This document shows positions 1 to 6,707 of a stretch of DNA of 9,309 nucleotides, piece by piece. Below the pieces are notes generated by a model. It was not told where the DNA came from. It worked only from the letters and a program-made list of their open reading frames with translations, and made no database searches. The DNA comes from Verrucomicrobiota bacterium. GTDB taxonomy: Bacteria; Verrucomicrobiota; Verrucomicrobiia; Chthoniobacterales; JAFAMB01. The DNA is taken from the NCBI GenBank assembly GCA_019242435.1, contig JAFAVN010000604.1, positions 1 through 9,309 of the forward strand, written 5' to 3'. The position numbers and the translations under genes are program-made. Numbering within the stretch: position 1 is the stretch's first letter; each line of letters starts with the position of its first letter.

Positions 1-173
1 TCCGTAGGAGCTAAATCTTTATAGCAATCGTAACGTAGAAGCGATGAGGTCCGCTAGAGCGGCATCCCAGGCAATGCAGCCCAAGGTTACTAATGTTCCC
101 AAACAGATATCGCTCCTCCGGATCTCGTCTTTTTTTGCGTCGGGATCTATAAAGATCCGGCTCCTCTGGAGCC
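1..173. repeat. Inverted-repeat element, copy 1 (left edge cut)
   Basis: First of three related copies of a short non-coding element. The left end lacks about 3 bp because the window starts inside it; the right inverted repeat is at 147-173. The left end (1-24) reads as an imperfect reverse complement of the right end, both carrying an ATCTTTATAG/CTATAAAGAT block next to a GCTCC-N3-GGAGC hairpin. The two internal hairpins seen in copies 2 and 3 are decayed here (GGTCCGCTAGAGC near 49-61, GCTCCTCCGGATC near 112-124), so this is a diverged copy. Reading frames crossing it are unlike any protein and are treated as noise. It resembles a MITE or a REP/BIME-type palindromic repeat; no transposase is visible in the window. 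Confidence 0.85.
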
Positions 174-182
174 GTTTTCTGT

Positions 183-262
183 TAAAAAATGTGAGGCGGT
201 TTTTCCCGACCCTGTTTTTAGCTAAAAACGTGAGGCCGCTTTTTCCCGACCCTTTTTTTAGC
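183..262. repeat. Two tandem 40-bp units in spacer 1
   Basis: The spacer between element copies 1 and 2 holds two direct units of 40 bp (183-222 and 223-262). Each runs from an A-rich start through GTGAGGC, a T-run, a CGACCCT block and a T-run, and ends in TTTTTAGC. Units differ by a few substitutions. The A-rich start and T-rich end of each unit are partly complementary, so a weak AT hairpin is possible. No function can be assigned. Confidence 0.75.
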
Positions 263-275
263 CGAGCCCGATACT

Positions 276-453
276 GGCTCCGTAGGAGCTGAATCTTTAT
301 AGCAATCGTAACGTAGAAGCGATGAGCTCCGCTAGGAGCCGCATGCAAGGCCACGCCCCCGAAGGTTACCAATCTTCCCACAGATATCGCTCCTACGGAG
401 CTCGTCTTTTTTTTTTGCGTCGGGATCTATCCAGATCTGGCTCCTCTGGAGCC
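276..453. repeat. Inverted-repeat element, copy 2 (complete, 178 bp)
   Basis: Complete copy. The left terminal repeat is 276-302 and begins GGCTCCGTAGGAGC; the right terminal repeat is 427-453 and ends GGCTCCTCTGGAGCC. Two internal hairpins are intact: GCTCC (326-330) with GGAGC (335-339), and GCTCC (389-393) with GGAGC (397-401). The element starts exactly 278 bp before copy 3. It also contains a long T-run just after the third hairpin (about 405-416), a hairpin-plus-T layout that could terminate transcription on the plus strand. No coding potential is credible. Confidence 0.87.
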
Positions 454-462
454 GTTTTCTGT

Positions 463-540
463 GAAAAAAGGTGAGGCGGTTTTTCTCGACCCTGTTTTTA
501 GCTTAAAAAATGTGAGGCGCTTTTTCGACCCTGTTTTAGC
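463..540. repeat. Two tandem 38-40-bp units in spacer 2
   Basis: Same arrangement as the spacer after copy 1: a 40-bp unit (463-502) followed by a 38-bp unit (503-540), each with GTGAGGC, a T-run, CGACCCTG and a TTTTAGC ending. That both spacers carry the same pair shows that the larger amplified unit is element plus spacer (278 bp), not the element alone. Confidence 0.75.
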
Positions 541-553
541 CGAGCTCAAGACT

Positions 554-731
554 GGCTCCATAGGAGCTAAATCTTTATAGCAACCGTAACGTAGAAGCGA
601 TGAGCTCCGTTAGGAGCGGCATCCAAAGCAATGCAGCCGAAGGTTACCAATTTTCCCAAACAGATAGCGCTCCTCCGGAGCTGGTCTTTTTCTTGCGTTT
701 GGATCTATAAAGATCTGGCTCCTCCGGAGCC
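554..731. repeat. Inverted-repeat element, copy 3 (complete, 178 bp)
   Basis: Complete copy with left terminal repeat 554-580 and right terminal repeat 705-731. Comparing the left 27 bp with the reverse complement of the right 27 bp by eye gives 23 matches of 27. Internal hairpins are intact: GCTCC (604-608) with GGAGC (613-617), and GCTCC (669-673) with GGAGC (677-681). Similarity to the other copies stops a few bases after the right terminal repeat, and the 100-bp spacer is missing. The element boundaries are therefore defined independently by the inverted repeats and by this loss of homology. It lies about 150 bp upstream of the ABC operon. Confidence 0.87.
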
Positions 732-756
732 GTTTTTCCACAGTCTCCTGGGGCAT

Positions 757-770
757 GGCCGGTACCGGCC
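757..770. promoter_or_regulatory. Perfect 14-bp palindrome upstream of the operon
   Basis: GGCCGGTACCGGCC is identical to its own reverse complement and sits about 110 bp before the first operon start codon. Symmetry and position fit a dimeric repressor or activator site. No regulator gene is in the window and the sequence matches no operator I recognise, so the role is inference only. Confidence 0.3.
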
Positions 771-837
771 TGGTGAGAGCGGGTTCTGGTTGATTTGGGT
801 TTGGCCTCTGGTCGCTGCGCGAGTGCCTGGCTCACGG

Positions 838-847
838 GGCGATCGCC
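838..847. promoter_or_regulatory. Perfect 10-bp palindrome close to the operon start
   Basis: GGCGATCGCC lies 31 bp before the ATG of the ATPase gene. It could be an operator overlapping the promoter. It contains GCGATCGC, a palindrome that is common in some genomes for unrelated reasons, so a chance occurrence is quite possible. Confidence 0.2.
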
Positions 848-863
848 GGAACCGTTTGTCAGT

Positions 864-869
864 TAATAT
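864..869 (+). promoter_or_regulatory. Possible -10 element (TAATAT)
   Basis: TAATAT is the only good -10-like hexamer in the short gap before the ATPase gene. A transcript starting 6-8 bases later would begin within a few bases of the ATG at 879, giving a leaderless or nearly leaderless mRNA. No convincing -35 hexamer is seen at the usual spacing, so this is a weak call. Confidence 0.2.
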
Positions 870-878
870 CGCATATCC

Positions 879-2378
879 ATGAACGAAGCGGCCCTTCTTC
901 TCGAAGCCACCAAAATGGCTAAAAAATTCGATTCGGTGGTTGCGCTCAAAGCCGCCTCGCTCCAGGTCCGTCCCGGTGAAGTTCACGGTTTGATGGGGTC
1001 CAACGGTGCGGGCAAGAGCACGTTAGTAAAGATTATCACCGGTGTGTATCCGGCCGATGGTGGTCAGATCTTCGTAAAGGGCGTGATTCGCTCGTTCCGA
1101 TCCCCGGCGGAAGCGCGCCGTGCGGGGATTGTCTCTGTTTATCAGGATCCGGCGCTGGTACCTGACCTGACCGTTGCCCAGAATATGCGCCTCGCAGGCG
1201 CCTCCGTCGACGCCGTACGCAAATGGCTGACGGAACTGGGCATCGTTAGACTCGATTTCAGTCTCCTGGTCCGGGACTTGCCTGATCCCACGCTCCGCCT
1301 CATCGACCTTGCCCGTGCGCTTGCCTGGGAACCTGCTGTCCTCTTGCTCGACGAAATCACGGCTTCGCTGCCTGCGGACCTTTCCGAACAGATTTACGCC
1401 ATGGTAAAACACTGGCGCCAGAGGGGCAATGCAGTGATTTTCATTTCGCACCGCATGGCCGAGGTGTCCGCATTATGTGACCGGGCGACAGTTTTGCGCG
1501 ATGGCGTCACGGCAGGTGTGACCGAACGAGCGCACGGCAGCGAGGAACGCATCGTCGCGCTGATGTTAGGGGCCGAGACAGCCCGAGCGGTCGCGTCGGG
1601 GCCCTCGACGCACGCCGGCGGATCAAGACCGGACGACGCGGAGCCTGCCTTGGAAGTACGCGGACTTCGCTGCAGTCCGCTAGTCAATGAAGTTTCGTTC
1701 AAGCTTTATTCGGGTGAGGTTCTGGGCATGGTAGCCTTGGAAGGCCAGGGCCAGGAGGAACTGTTCGATTGCATCGCCGGCAGTCGCCGCTACGGCGAAG
1801 GCGCCATCTTAGCGCACGGTAAAGAATTGAGGCTCCGCCACCCGGCAGACGCCATAGCGGCCGGTATCGTACTGGTCCCGGCCAACCGATTGTTGGCCCT
1901 CCTGCAGCAACGGCCGATTCCAGAAAATATCGGCTTGCCGGCCTTTGGCGGTATTCGGAATTGGGGTCCGATCAAGTCTCGCGACGAGCGCGCGCGTGTA
2001 GAATCCTCGATCGAACGACTTCGAATCGATACCCGGGCAGGATCAGAATTACGCCGGTTGAGCGGCGGCAACCAGCAGAAGGTAGTGATCGCGCGCTGGC
2101 TCGCCAGCGGCTTCGATATTCTGCTATGTTTTGACCCTACTCGCGGCATTGACATCGGTACCAAGCGCCAGATCTACGCGTTGGTGCGGGAAATAGCAGC
2201 TGAAGGATCCGCAGTGCTGCTTTTCACTTCGGAGCTTACCGAGATCGCACTTGCTTGCGATCGCGCGATTGTGTTGTTCGGTGGTCGCGTGGTTGCCGAA
2301 ATGCCCGTCTCGCAGGCCGATGAAGCTACGCTGTTACGCTCCGCGCATGGCCTTTCCCCGTCGGCAGAGGCCTCATAA
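879..2378 (+). CDS. Sugar ABC transporter ATP-binding protein, two fused ATPase domains (RbsA/MglA-like)
   Basis: This is the cytoplasmic ATPase of a CUT2-type sugar importer: 499 aa, the normal length for the fused family. Domain 1 (about 5-240) has Walker A GSNGAGKST (40-48), Q-loop Q89, Walker B LLLDE with D158/E159 and the switch histidine H191. Domain 2 (about 255-490) has signature LSGGN at 394-398 and DPTRGID at 419-425. Oddities: where domain 1 should carry LSxGQ, it reads LPDPT (134-138). In domain 2, Walker A is replaced by LEGQGQEEL (287-295), and F418-D419 stand in for the Walker B Asp-Glu pair. A degenerate second Walker A is usual in this family; the loss of the first signature is less so. 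The ATG at 879 is forced by an in-frame stop at 864 and fits the family N-terminus. There is no Shine-Dalgarno. It is the first gene of the operon; the next begins 29 bp later. Confidence 0.93.
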   Translation: MNEAALLLEATKMAKKFDSVVALKAASLQVRPGEVHGLMGSNGAGKSTLVKIITGVYPADGGQIFVKGVIRSFRSPAEARRAGIVSVYQDPALVPDLTVAQNMRLAGASVDAVRKWLTELGIVRLDFSLLVRDLPDPTLRLIDLARALAWEPAVLLLDEITASLPADLSEQIYAMVKHWRQRGNAVIFISHRMAEVSALCDRATVLRDGVTAGVTERAHGSEERIVALMLGAETARAVASGPSTHAGGSRPDDAEPALEVRGLRCSPLVNEVSFKLYSGEVLGMVALEGQGQEELFDCIAGSRRYGEGAILAHGKELRLRHPADAIAAGIVLVPANRLLALLQQRPIPENIGLPAFGGIRNWGPIKSRDERARVESSIERLRIDTRAGSELRRLSGGNQQKVVIARWLASGFDILLCFDPTRGIDIGTKRQIYALVREIAAEGSAVLLFTSELTEIALACDRAIVLFGGRVVAEMPVSQADEATLLRSAHGLSPSAEAS

Positions 2379-2407
2379 TTACATCGCCCGAAAATGGATT
2401 ATCGGTC

Positions 2408-3403
2408 ATGACGGCGCCCGCCGCATTGAATATACGCCTTACGAAGCGGCTCCAGCGTTCGCTGCGGCGTGACCCCGGCCTGTTCTTCATGCCGGCCTTG
2501 CTCATTGTGTCATTTGCAATCACTGTGGCCATTCACCCTCAGTTCTCCGATTTCGACTTGCAATCGCTGGCCATGGGGGCTTTACCTCTTGCCTTCGCCG
2601 CTGCTGCGCAGACCGTCGTCGTGATCGCCGGTGGGATCGATCTTTCGGTTGGATCGATGATGGCGGTCGCCAACGTGCTGGCGGCTAGCCTCATGGAGAA
2701 GGCGAGCTTCGGGCAATCTTTACTACTCGCCTTGGCAGTTCTAATCGGCGGGGCTGGCATCGGCGCATTGAACGGCCTGATCGTGGTAATATCGCGGATT
2801 CCTGACGTAGTCGCGACCCTGACGTCGGGATTCATCTGGGGCGGCGTCGCGCTTCTTATCCTCGAGAAGCCGGGCGGTGGCGCGCCTCAGGAATTCCTCA
2901 ATCTCGGTACGGGAACGCTGTTCACCCCCTGGTTGCCCAACGCATTGGTGCTGCTCGCGGCAGCGGTCGGCGTGATCTGGATACCCCTGCGCAGGTCCAA
3001 ACTTGGGCTTCAGCTCTATGCGGTCGGTAGCGACCGCATTGCGGCTTTCCGCAGCGGCGTCAATATCGACCGGACGCGCTTTGCCGCTTACCTATTCTCC
3101 GGCCTGTTCAGTGCTGTCGGCGGCGTGGGCTTTACCATGACCACTGGCATCGGAGCGCCGCTGGCCGGAGTCTATTATACCCTCAGCGGATTGGCTGCCG
3201 TAGTGGTGGGAGGAGTCAGCCTGGCCGGCGGACGTGGCGGAATGCTCGGGCCGGTGCTGGCCGCATTCGTGCTGACCCTGATACCGACCGATCTGATTTT
3301 CCTCAATATCGATCCCAATTTCGGCCAGGTGATCCAAGGGACCCTGATCGTGGTGATCGTGATGATTGGCGGGTTCGTCGACATGGAGCGAAGCCGTAAA
3401 TGA
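2408..3403 (+). CDS. Sugar ABC transporter permease 1 (RbsC-like)
   Basis: This is an inner-membrane permease of the ribose/xylose/galactose (CUT2, BPD_transp_2) type, 331 aa, usual length. A short basic N-terminus rich in Arg is followed by a series of hydrophobic segments covering most of the chain from about residue 27 to 325. Two family hallmarks are clear: GGIDLSVGS at 75-83, the conserved loop after the early helices, and VVGGVSLAGGRGG at 266-278 near the C-terminus, the region that couples to the ATPase. It begins 29 bp after the ATPase gene without a visible Shine-Dalgarno and overlaps the next permease by 4 bp (ATGA), so the two are probably translated together. It is clearly different in sequence from the second permease, so a heterodimeric channel is expected. 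The substrate cannot be told from sequence. Confidence 0.92.
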   Translation: MTAPAALNIRLTKRLQRSLRRDPGLFFMPALLIVSFAITVAIHPQFSDFDLQSLAMGALPLAFAAAAQTVVVIAGGIDLSVGSMMAVANVLAASLMEKASFGQSLLLALAVLIGGAGIGALNGLIVVISRIPDVVATLTSGFIWGGVALLILEKPGGGAPQEFLNLGTGTLFTPWLPNALVLLAAAVGVIWIPLRRSKLGLQLYAVGSDRIAAFRSGVNIDRTRFAAYLFSGLFSAVGGVGFTMTTGIGAPLAGVYYTLSGLAAVVVGGVSLAGGRGGMLGPVLAAFVLTLIPTDLIFLNIDPNFGQVIQGTLIVVIVMIGGFVDMERSRK

Positions 3404-4392
3404 TCGAGCAAGCTAAAACGGTTTTTGCTCGCGCGCTGGCGGCTATCACTTCCGGCGGCCTGGTATCCTTCCTGCGCACCCGCACGATTGTTGCCCTGGT
3501 TCTGCTCCTCTCGGGCTTGCTCGCCGGCATTCACATAGCTCGTCGTGGAACAGTCAATGCCTTGTGGATGTCGAACATGATGCTGTTCGCAGCGCCACTC
3601 GGGATTGTCGCTGCCGGACAGACGTTAGTCATGCTGACGGGAGGAATCGACCTTTCCGTCGCGAGCGTGGCGACCGCCTCCGCCTACCTGATGGCCACTC
3701 ATTCCGGGCTTGGACTCGCGCCGGCCTTACTTTATGGAATCGCGGTTGGTTTCGTAGTCGGCCTAATTAACGGGATCGGTGTTGCGCTGCTGCGCGTACA
3801 GCCTTTGGTGATGACCTTGGGAACAGGGTTGATGACGGAGGGAATGCTGGTCGTTTACAGCCAGAAAAAGATGGCTGACGCACCACGTGTGCCCCAATTC
3901 ATTGAGGAGCTCGGCGCCGGAAAGTTTCTGGGCGGCATCCCGAACGATCTCGTCGTTTGGGTGCCCTTGGCCATGATCCTTATTTTCGTTTTGCGCCGCA
4001 CGGGATATGGTCGGCTGCTCTACGCTATCGGGGACAACAGCAGGGCTTGCAGTTTAGCAGGCATCCGCGTGTGGAGAGTACTCCTAGTGAACTATGTCAC
4101 GTGCGGCCTGCTCGCCGCCGCTGCGGGCCTCATCATTGTTGGAGGGACAGACTCTGCCGAACTTAGGCTGGCAGAGGTCTACCTCCTGCCGTCGGTGGCC
4201 GCGGTGATCATCGGCGGAACCTCTATCTTCGGCGGCCGCGGCGGATATTCCGGGACCATTATCGGAGCGTTGATCCTGACTGTCCTGAACAGTATTCTTA
4301 CCCTGCTCGATGTACCCGAGTCGATCCGTCAGATCCTTTACGGAGCCATCATCCTGCTTCTGGCAGCGGCCTATACCCGGCTCACCGATTGA
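3400..4392 (+). CDS. Sugar ABC transporter permease 2 (RbsC-like)
   Basis: This is the second CUT2-type inner-membrane permease, 330 aa. It carries the same landmarks as its neighbour but with its own variants: GGIDLSVAS at 81-89 and VIIGGTSIFGGRGG at 269-282. Hydrophobic helices fill the region from about residue 25 to 325. The start codon lies in an ATGA overlap with the stop of permease 1; a GGAG 12 bases upstream may help, but coupled re-initiation is the simpler explanation. With the ATPase and permease 1 it would form the membrane complex. A periplasmic substrate-binding protein, which this importer class needs, is not encoded within the window on either side of the operon. Confidence 0.92.
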   Translation: MIEQAKTVFARALAAITSGGLVSFLRTRTIVALVLLLSGLLAGIHIARRGTVNALWMSNMMLFAAPLGIVAAGQTLVMLTGGIDLSVASVATASAYLMATHSGLGLAPALLYGIAVGFVVGLINGIGVALLRVQPLVMTLGTGLMTEGMLVVYSQKKMADAPRVPQFIEELGAGKFLGGIPNDLVVWVPLAMILIFVLRRTGYGRLLYAIGDNSRACSLAGIRVWRVLLVNYVTCGLLAAAAGLIIVGGTDSAELRLAEVYLLPSVAAVIIGGTSIFGGRGGYSGTIIGALILTVLNSILTLLDVPESIRQILYGAIILLLAAAYTRLTD

Positions 4393-4413
4393 CTAACTCA
4401 TCAAAGACATATC

Positions 4414-5508
4414 ATGTCCGAAAATCTCCGCGTCCTCGTCGTCGGCCTCGGCCACATGGGCGTTACCCATGCCAAGGCCTATGACCATATCGATGGCTAC
4501 GAACTGGCCGGCTTGTGCTGCCGTTCCATTGCCAGGCGTGACGATATTGCTAAGGCCTGGCCCCAGGTGCCGCGCTTCGCCGAGTATGGCGAGGCGCTCG
4601 CCAAGGTGAAACCGGACGTCGTTTCCATAAATACCTGGCCCGACACCCACGCCGATTTCGCAGTTCGTGCCTTCCAGGCCGGAGCGCACGTGTTTCTGGA
4701 GAAACCGATCGCCGAAACTGTCGCCGACGCCGAACGCGTAGTCGCCGCAGCCGAAGCGAAACAGCGCAAGCTGCTGGTTGGCCTGGGACCGCGGCACAGT
4801 CCCACCTGGGTGCGCTTCATGGAACTGGCACGTGGCCTCGGCAAGCCCCTGGTTATGCGAATGAATCTGAATCAGCGCTCTATTGGGCCGGCCTGGACCT
4901 GGCATAAAGACTTGATGAAGTCGCTATCGCCCATCGTCGATTGTGGAGTGCATTATGTCGACATGATGTGCCACATGACTAACGCTAAGCCAGTTCGCGT
5001 GCATGCCATCGGGGCGCGCTTGGCCGACGAGATCAGGCCCGAGATGTATAACTACGGTCAACTGCAGGTCGTCTTCGATGACAGGTCAGTGGGCTGGTAC
5101 GAGGCTGCCTGGGGTCCGCAGATCAGCGAGGTTGCATTCTTCGTTAAAGACGTCTTCGGACCCAAGGGCGGCGTACATATCGTCGTGGAAGACCCTGGGG
5201 GCATGCTGGTCGCCGGGGCGACGGCCACGGTATCCTCCGATATCCATACGCATTCGAAGTCGGGGGCGATCCGCATGCATCACGCCAGGCTGCTACCAGA
5301 TCAGTCGCTGGCTCAATCCGACGAAGAGTTCCAAATCGCCGATCAGCCTGACCATGACGAGATGAGCGTGCGAAAACAGCGATTCCTGCTGGACGCTATC
5401 CATGGCAAGCACGATCTCGCCGATCATATGCGTGACGCGGTCAACAGTCTTCGCATCGTCCTTGCGGCCGACGAGAGTATACGCACCGGGCGCGCCATCG
5501 AAATGTAA
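4414..5508 (+). CDS. Gfo/Idh/MocA family NAD(P)-dependent oxidoreductase (first)
   Basis: Probable cytoplasmic sugar or cyclitol dehydrogenase, 364 aa, normal family length. The N-terminal Rossmann fold has the dinucleotide motif GLGHMG at 11-16. The family EKP motif is E96-K97-P98, where the lysine is the usual catalytic or cofactor-orienting residue. The substrate domain carries DCGVHYVD at 176-183, matching the family D-x-G-x-H-x-x-D pattern, with H180 the likely catalytic histidine and D183 its partner. The family oxidises sugar hydroxyls, often at C2 or C3, or cyclitols such as myo-inositol; the exact reaction here is unknown. It starts 21 bp after permease 2 with no Shine-Dalgarno. The first residues (SENLRVLVVGLG) lead directly into the Rossmann strand, which supports the chosen ATG. 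No signal peptide is seen. Confidence 0.9.
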   Translation: MSENLRVLVVGLGHMGVTHAKAYDHIDGYELAGLCCRSIARRDDIAKAWPQVPRFAEYGEALAKVKPDVVSINTWPDTHADFAVRAFQAGAHVFLEKPIAETVADAERVVAAAEAKQRKLLVGLGPRHSPTWVRFMELARGLGKPLVMRMNLNQRSIGPAWTWHKDLMKSLSPIVDCGVHYVDMMCHMTNAKPVRVHAIGARLADEIRPEMYNYGQLQVVFDDRSVGWYEAAWGPQISEVAFFVKDVFGPKGGVHIVVEDPGGMLVAGATATVSSDIHTHSKSGAIRMHHARLLPDQSLAQSDEEFQIADQPDHDEMSVRKQRFLLDAIHGKHDLADHMRDAVNSLRIVLAADESIRTGRAIEM

Positions 5509-5594
5509 TGTCCCTGCGTCTTTCTCTTCGCCCGACCCTTTGTTTTGCAGCGCGCGCGAACTAACCGCAAATAATCAGCAGTTATCTAAAAGTT

Positions 5595-6692
5595 ATGGCC
5601 AAGCCGCTAAATTTTGAAACAGACCCGCAGATCAGATGCCGAGAGTTTAAGATCGGTTGCATCGGTGCGGGCTTTATCATGGCCGATGTTCAGCTGTCGG
5701 CTTACGCGATGGCCGGTTTCCCAGTGGTCGCGATCGCTTCGCGGCGAGCAGAAAAAGCTGCCGAGGTCGCGGACCGCTGGAAGATCCCCGCCGTTCATCA
5801 AACACCGCGCCAACTGATAGAGGATACTAATATTGAGATCGTCGATATCGCTTTTCCGCCTGATCAGCAACCGGACTTAATTCGGCATGCTCTGAAGCAA
5901 AAACATGTTCGCGGCATACTTGCCCAAAAACCGTTGGCAATGGATTTTTGGCTCGCGAAGGAGCTGGTTGAGGAAGCTGCGGCGACTGACAAGGTGCTAT
6001 CCGTCAATCAGAACATGCGGTTTGATCAATCGATGCGCGTTCTCAAGCAGCTGATCGGGCAGAATGAGCTGGGAACACCGATCCTGGGAACAATTGAGAT
6101 GCGGGCAATTCCGCATTGGCAACCTTTTCTTGCCTCGTATCAGCGGCTGACCTTGCTCAACATGAGCATCCATCACCTCGATGTATTACGATTTCTCTTC
6201 GGCGATCCTACCGAAATCTACACCGCCGTTCGGCGAGATCCTCGCACCGAATTTGAACATACAGACGGCATCACTATTTCTACGCTCAAGTTCCCCTCAG
6301 AAGTGCTGGCGATGACCATGGAAGACGTCTGGTCGGGTCCGCGCCAAGAAGGGTTTGACTCCGATATTTACATCAAGTGGAGGGTGGAAGGTTTGGAGGG
6401 CGTTGCCCAGGGTACAATCGGATGGCCGGATTACCCAGCCGGATCGCCCTCTACGTTGCGCTACTGTTCGAGGAAGACGACCGATGGTCATTGGGTCCAA
6501 CCGTCGTGGGACACCAGATGGTTCCCGCATGCTTTTGCCGGTGTCATGGAGCAATTGCAGTACGCTTTGAAGACGGGGACTGAGCCAATGCTATCCGCAT
6601 CGGATAATCTCAAGACAATGGCGCTGGTCGAAGCTGCTTACCGCTCAGTACAGGAGTCCCGGGCGGTACAGCTTGCAGAATTTGCTTTCTAA
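5595..6692 (+). CDS. Gfo/Idh/MocA family oxidoreductase (second, QKP variant)
   Basis: A second, clearly different member of the family, 365 aa. The Rossmann motif is GAGFI at 24-28, following a 19-residue N-terminal extension. The EKP triad reads Q111-K112-P113, keeping the key lysine. The substrate-side histidine/aspartate pair is in SIHHLD, with H193, H194 and D196. A tryptophan-rich stretch near the C-terminus (WVQPSWDTRWF) may line the substrate pocket. An 86-bp gap separates it from the first dehydrogenase, the longest inside the operon; I see neither a hairpin terminator nor a clear promoter there. No Shine-Dalgarno precedes the ATG. Two non-identical dehydrogenases in one operon suggest successive oxidation and reduction steps, or action on different intermediates. 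The reaction itself is not deducible. Confidence 0.88.
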   Translation: MAKPLNFETDPQIRCREFKIGCIGAGFIMADVQLSAYAMAGFPVVAIASRRAEKAAEVADRWKIPAVHQTPRQLIEDTNIEIVDIAFPPDQQPDLIRHALKQKHVRGILAQKPLAMDFWLAKELVEEAAATDKVLSVNQNMRFDQSMRVLKQLIGQNELGTPILGTIEMRAIPHWQPFLASYQRLTLLNMSIHHLDVLRFLFGDPTEIYTAVRRDPRTEFEHTDGITISTLKFPSEVLAMTMEDVWSGPRQEGFDSDIYIKWRVEGLEGVAQGTIGWPDYPAGSPSTLRYCSRKTTDGHWVQPSWDTRWFPHAFAGVMEQLQYALKTGTEPMLSASDNLKTMALVEAAYRSVQESRAVQLAEFAF

Positions 6693-6707
6693 CACCCCTA
6701 ACACCCA

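Noticed and set aside
19..381. A 120-aa minus-strand frame through the repeats
   Set aside because: It is built from the repeat element and spacer, has no ribosome site and gives unnatural basic, low-order protein. Similar fragments arise in each copy.
1..731. CRISPR array
   Set aside because: Units are about 178 bp with inverted ends and near-identical spacers. CRISPR arrays have short direct repeats with unique spacers, and no cas gene is present.
4393..4905. A 170-aa frame antisense to the first dehydrogenase
   Set aside because: It lies entirely opposite a gene with clear family motifs; its composition is typical of an antisense shadow in GC-rich codons.
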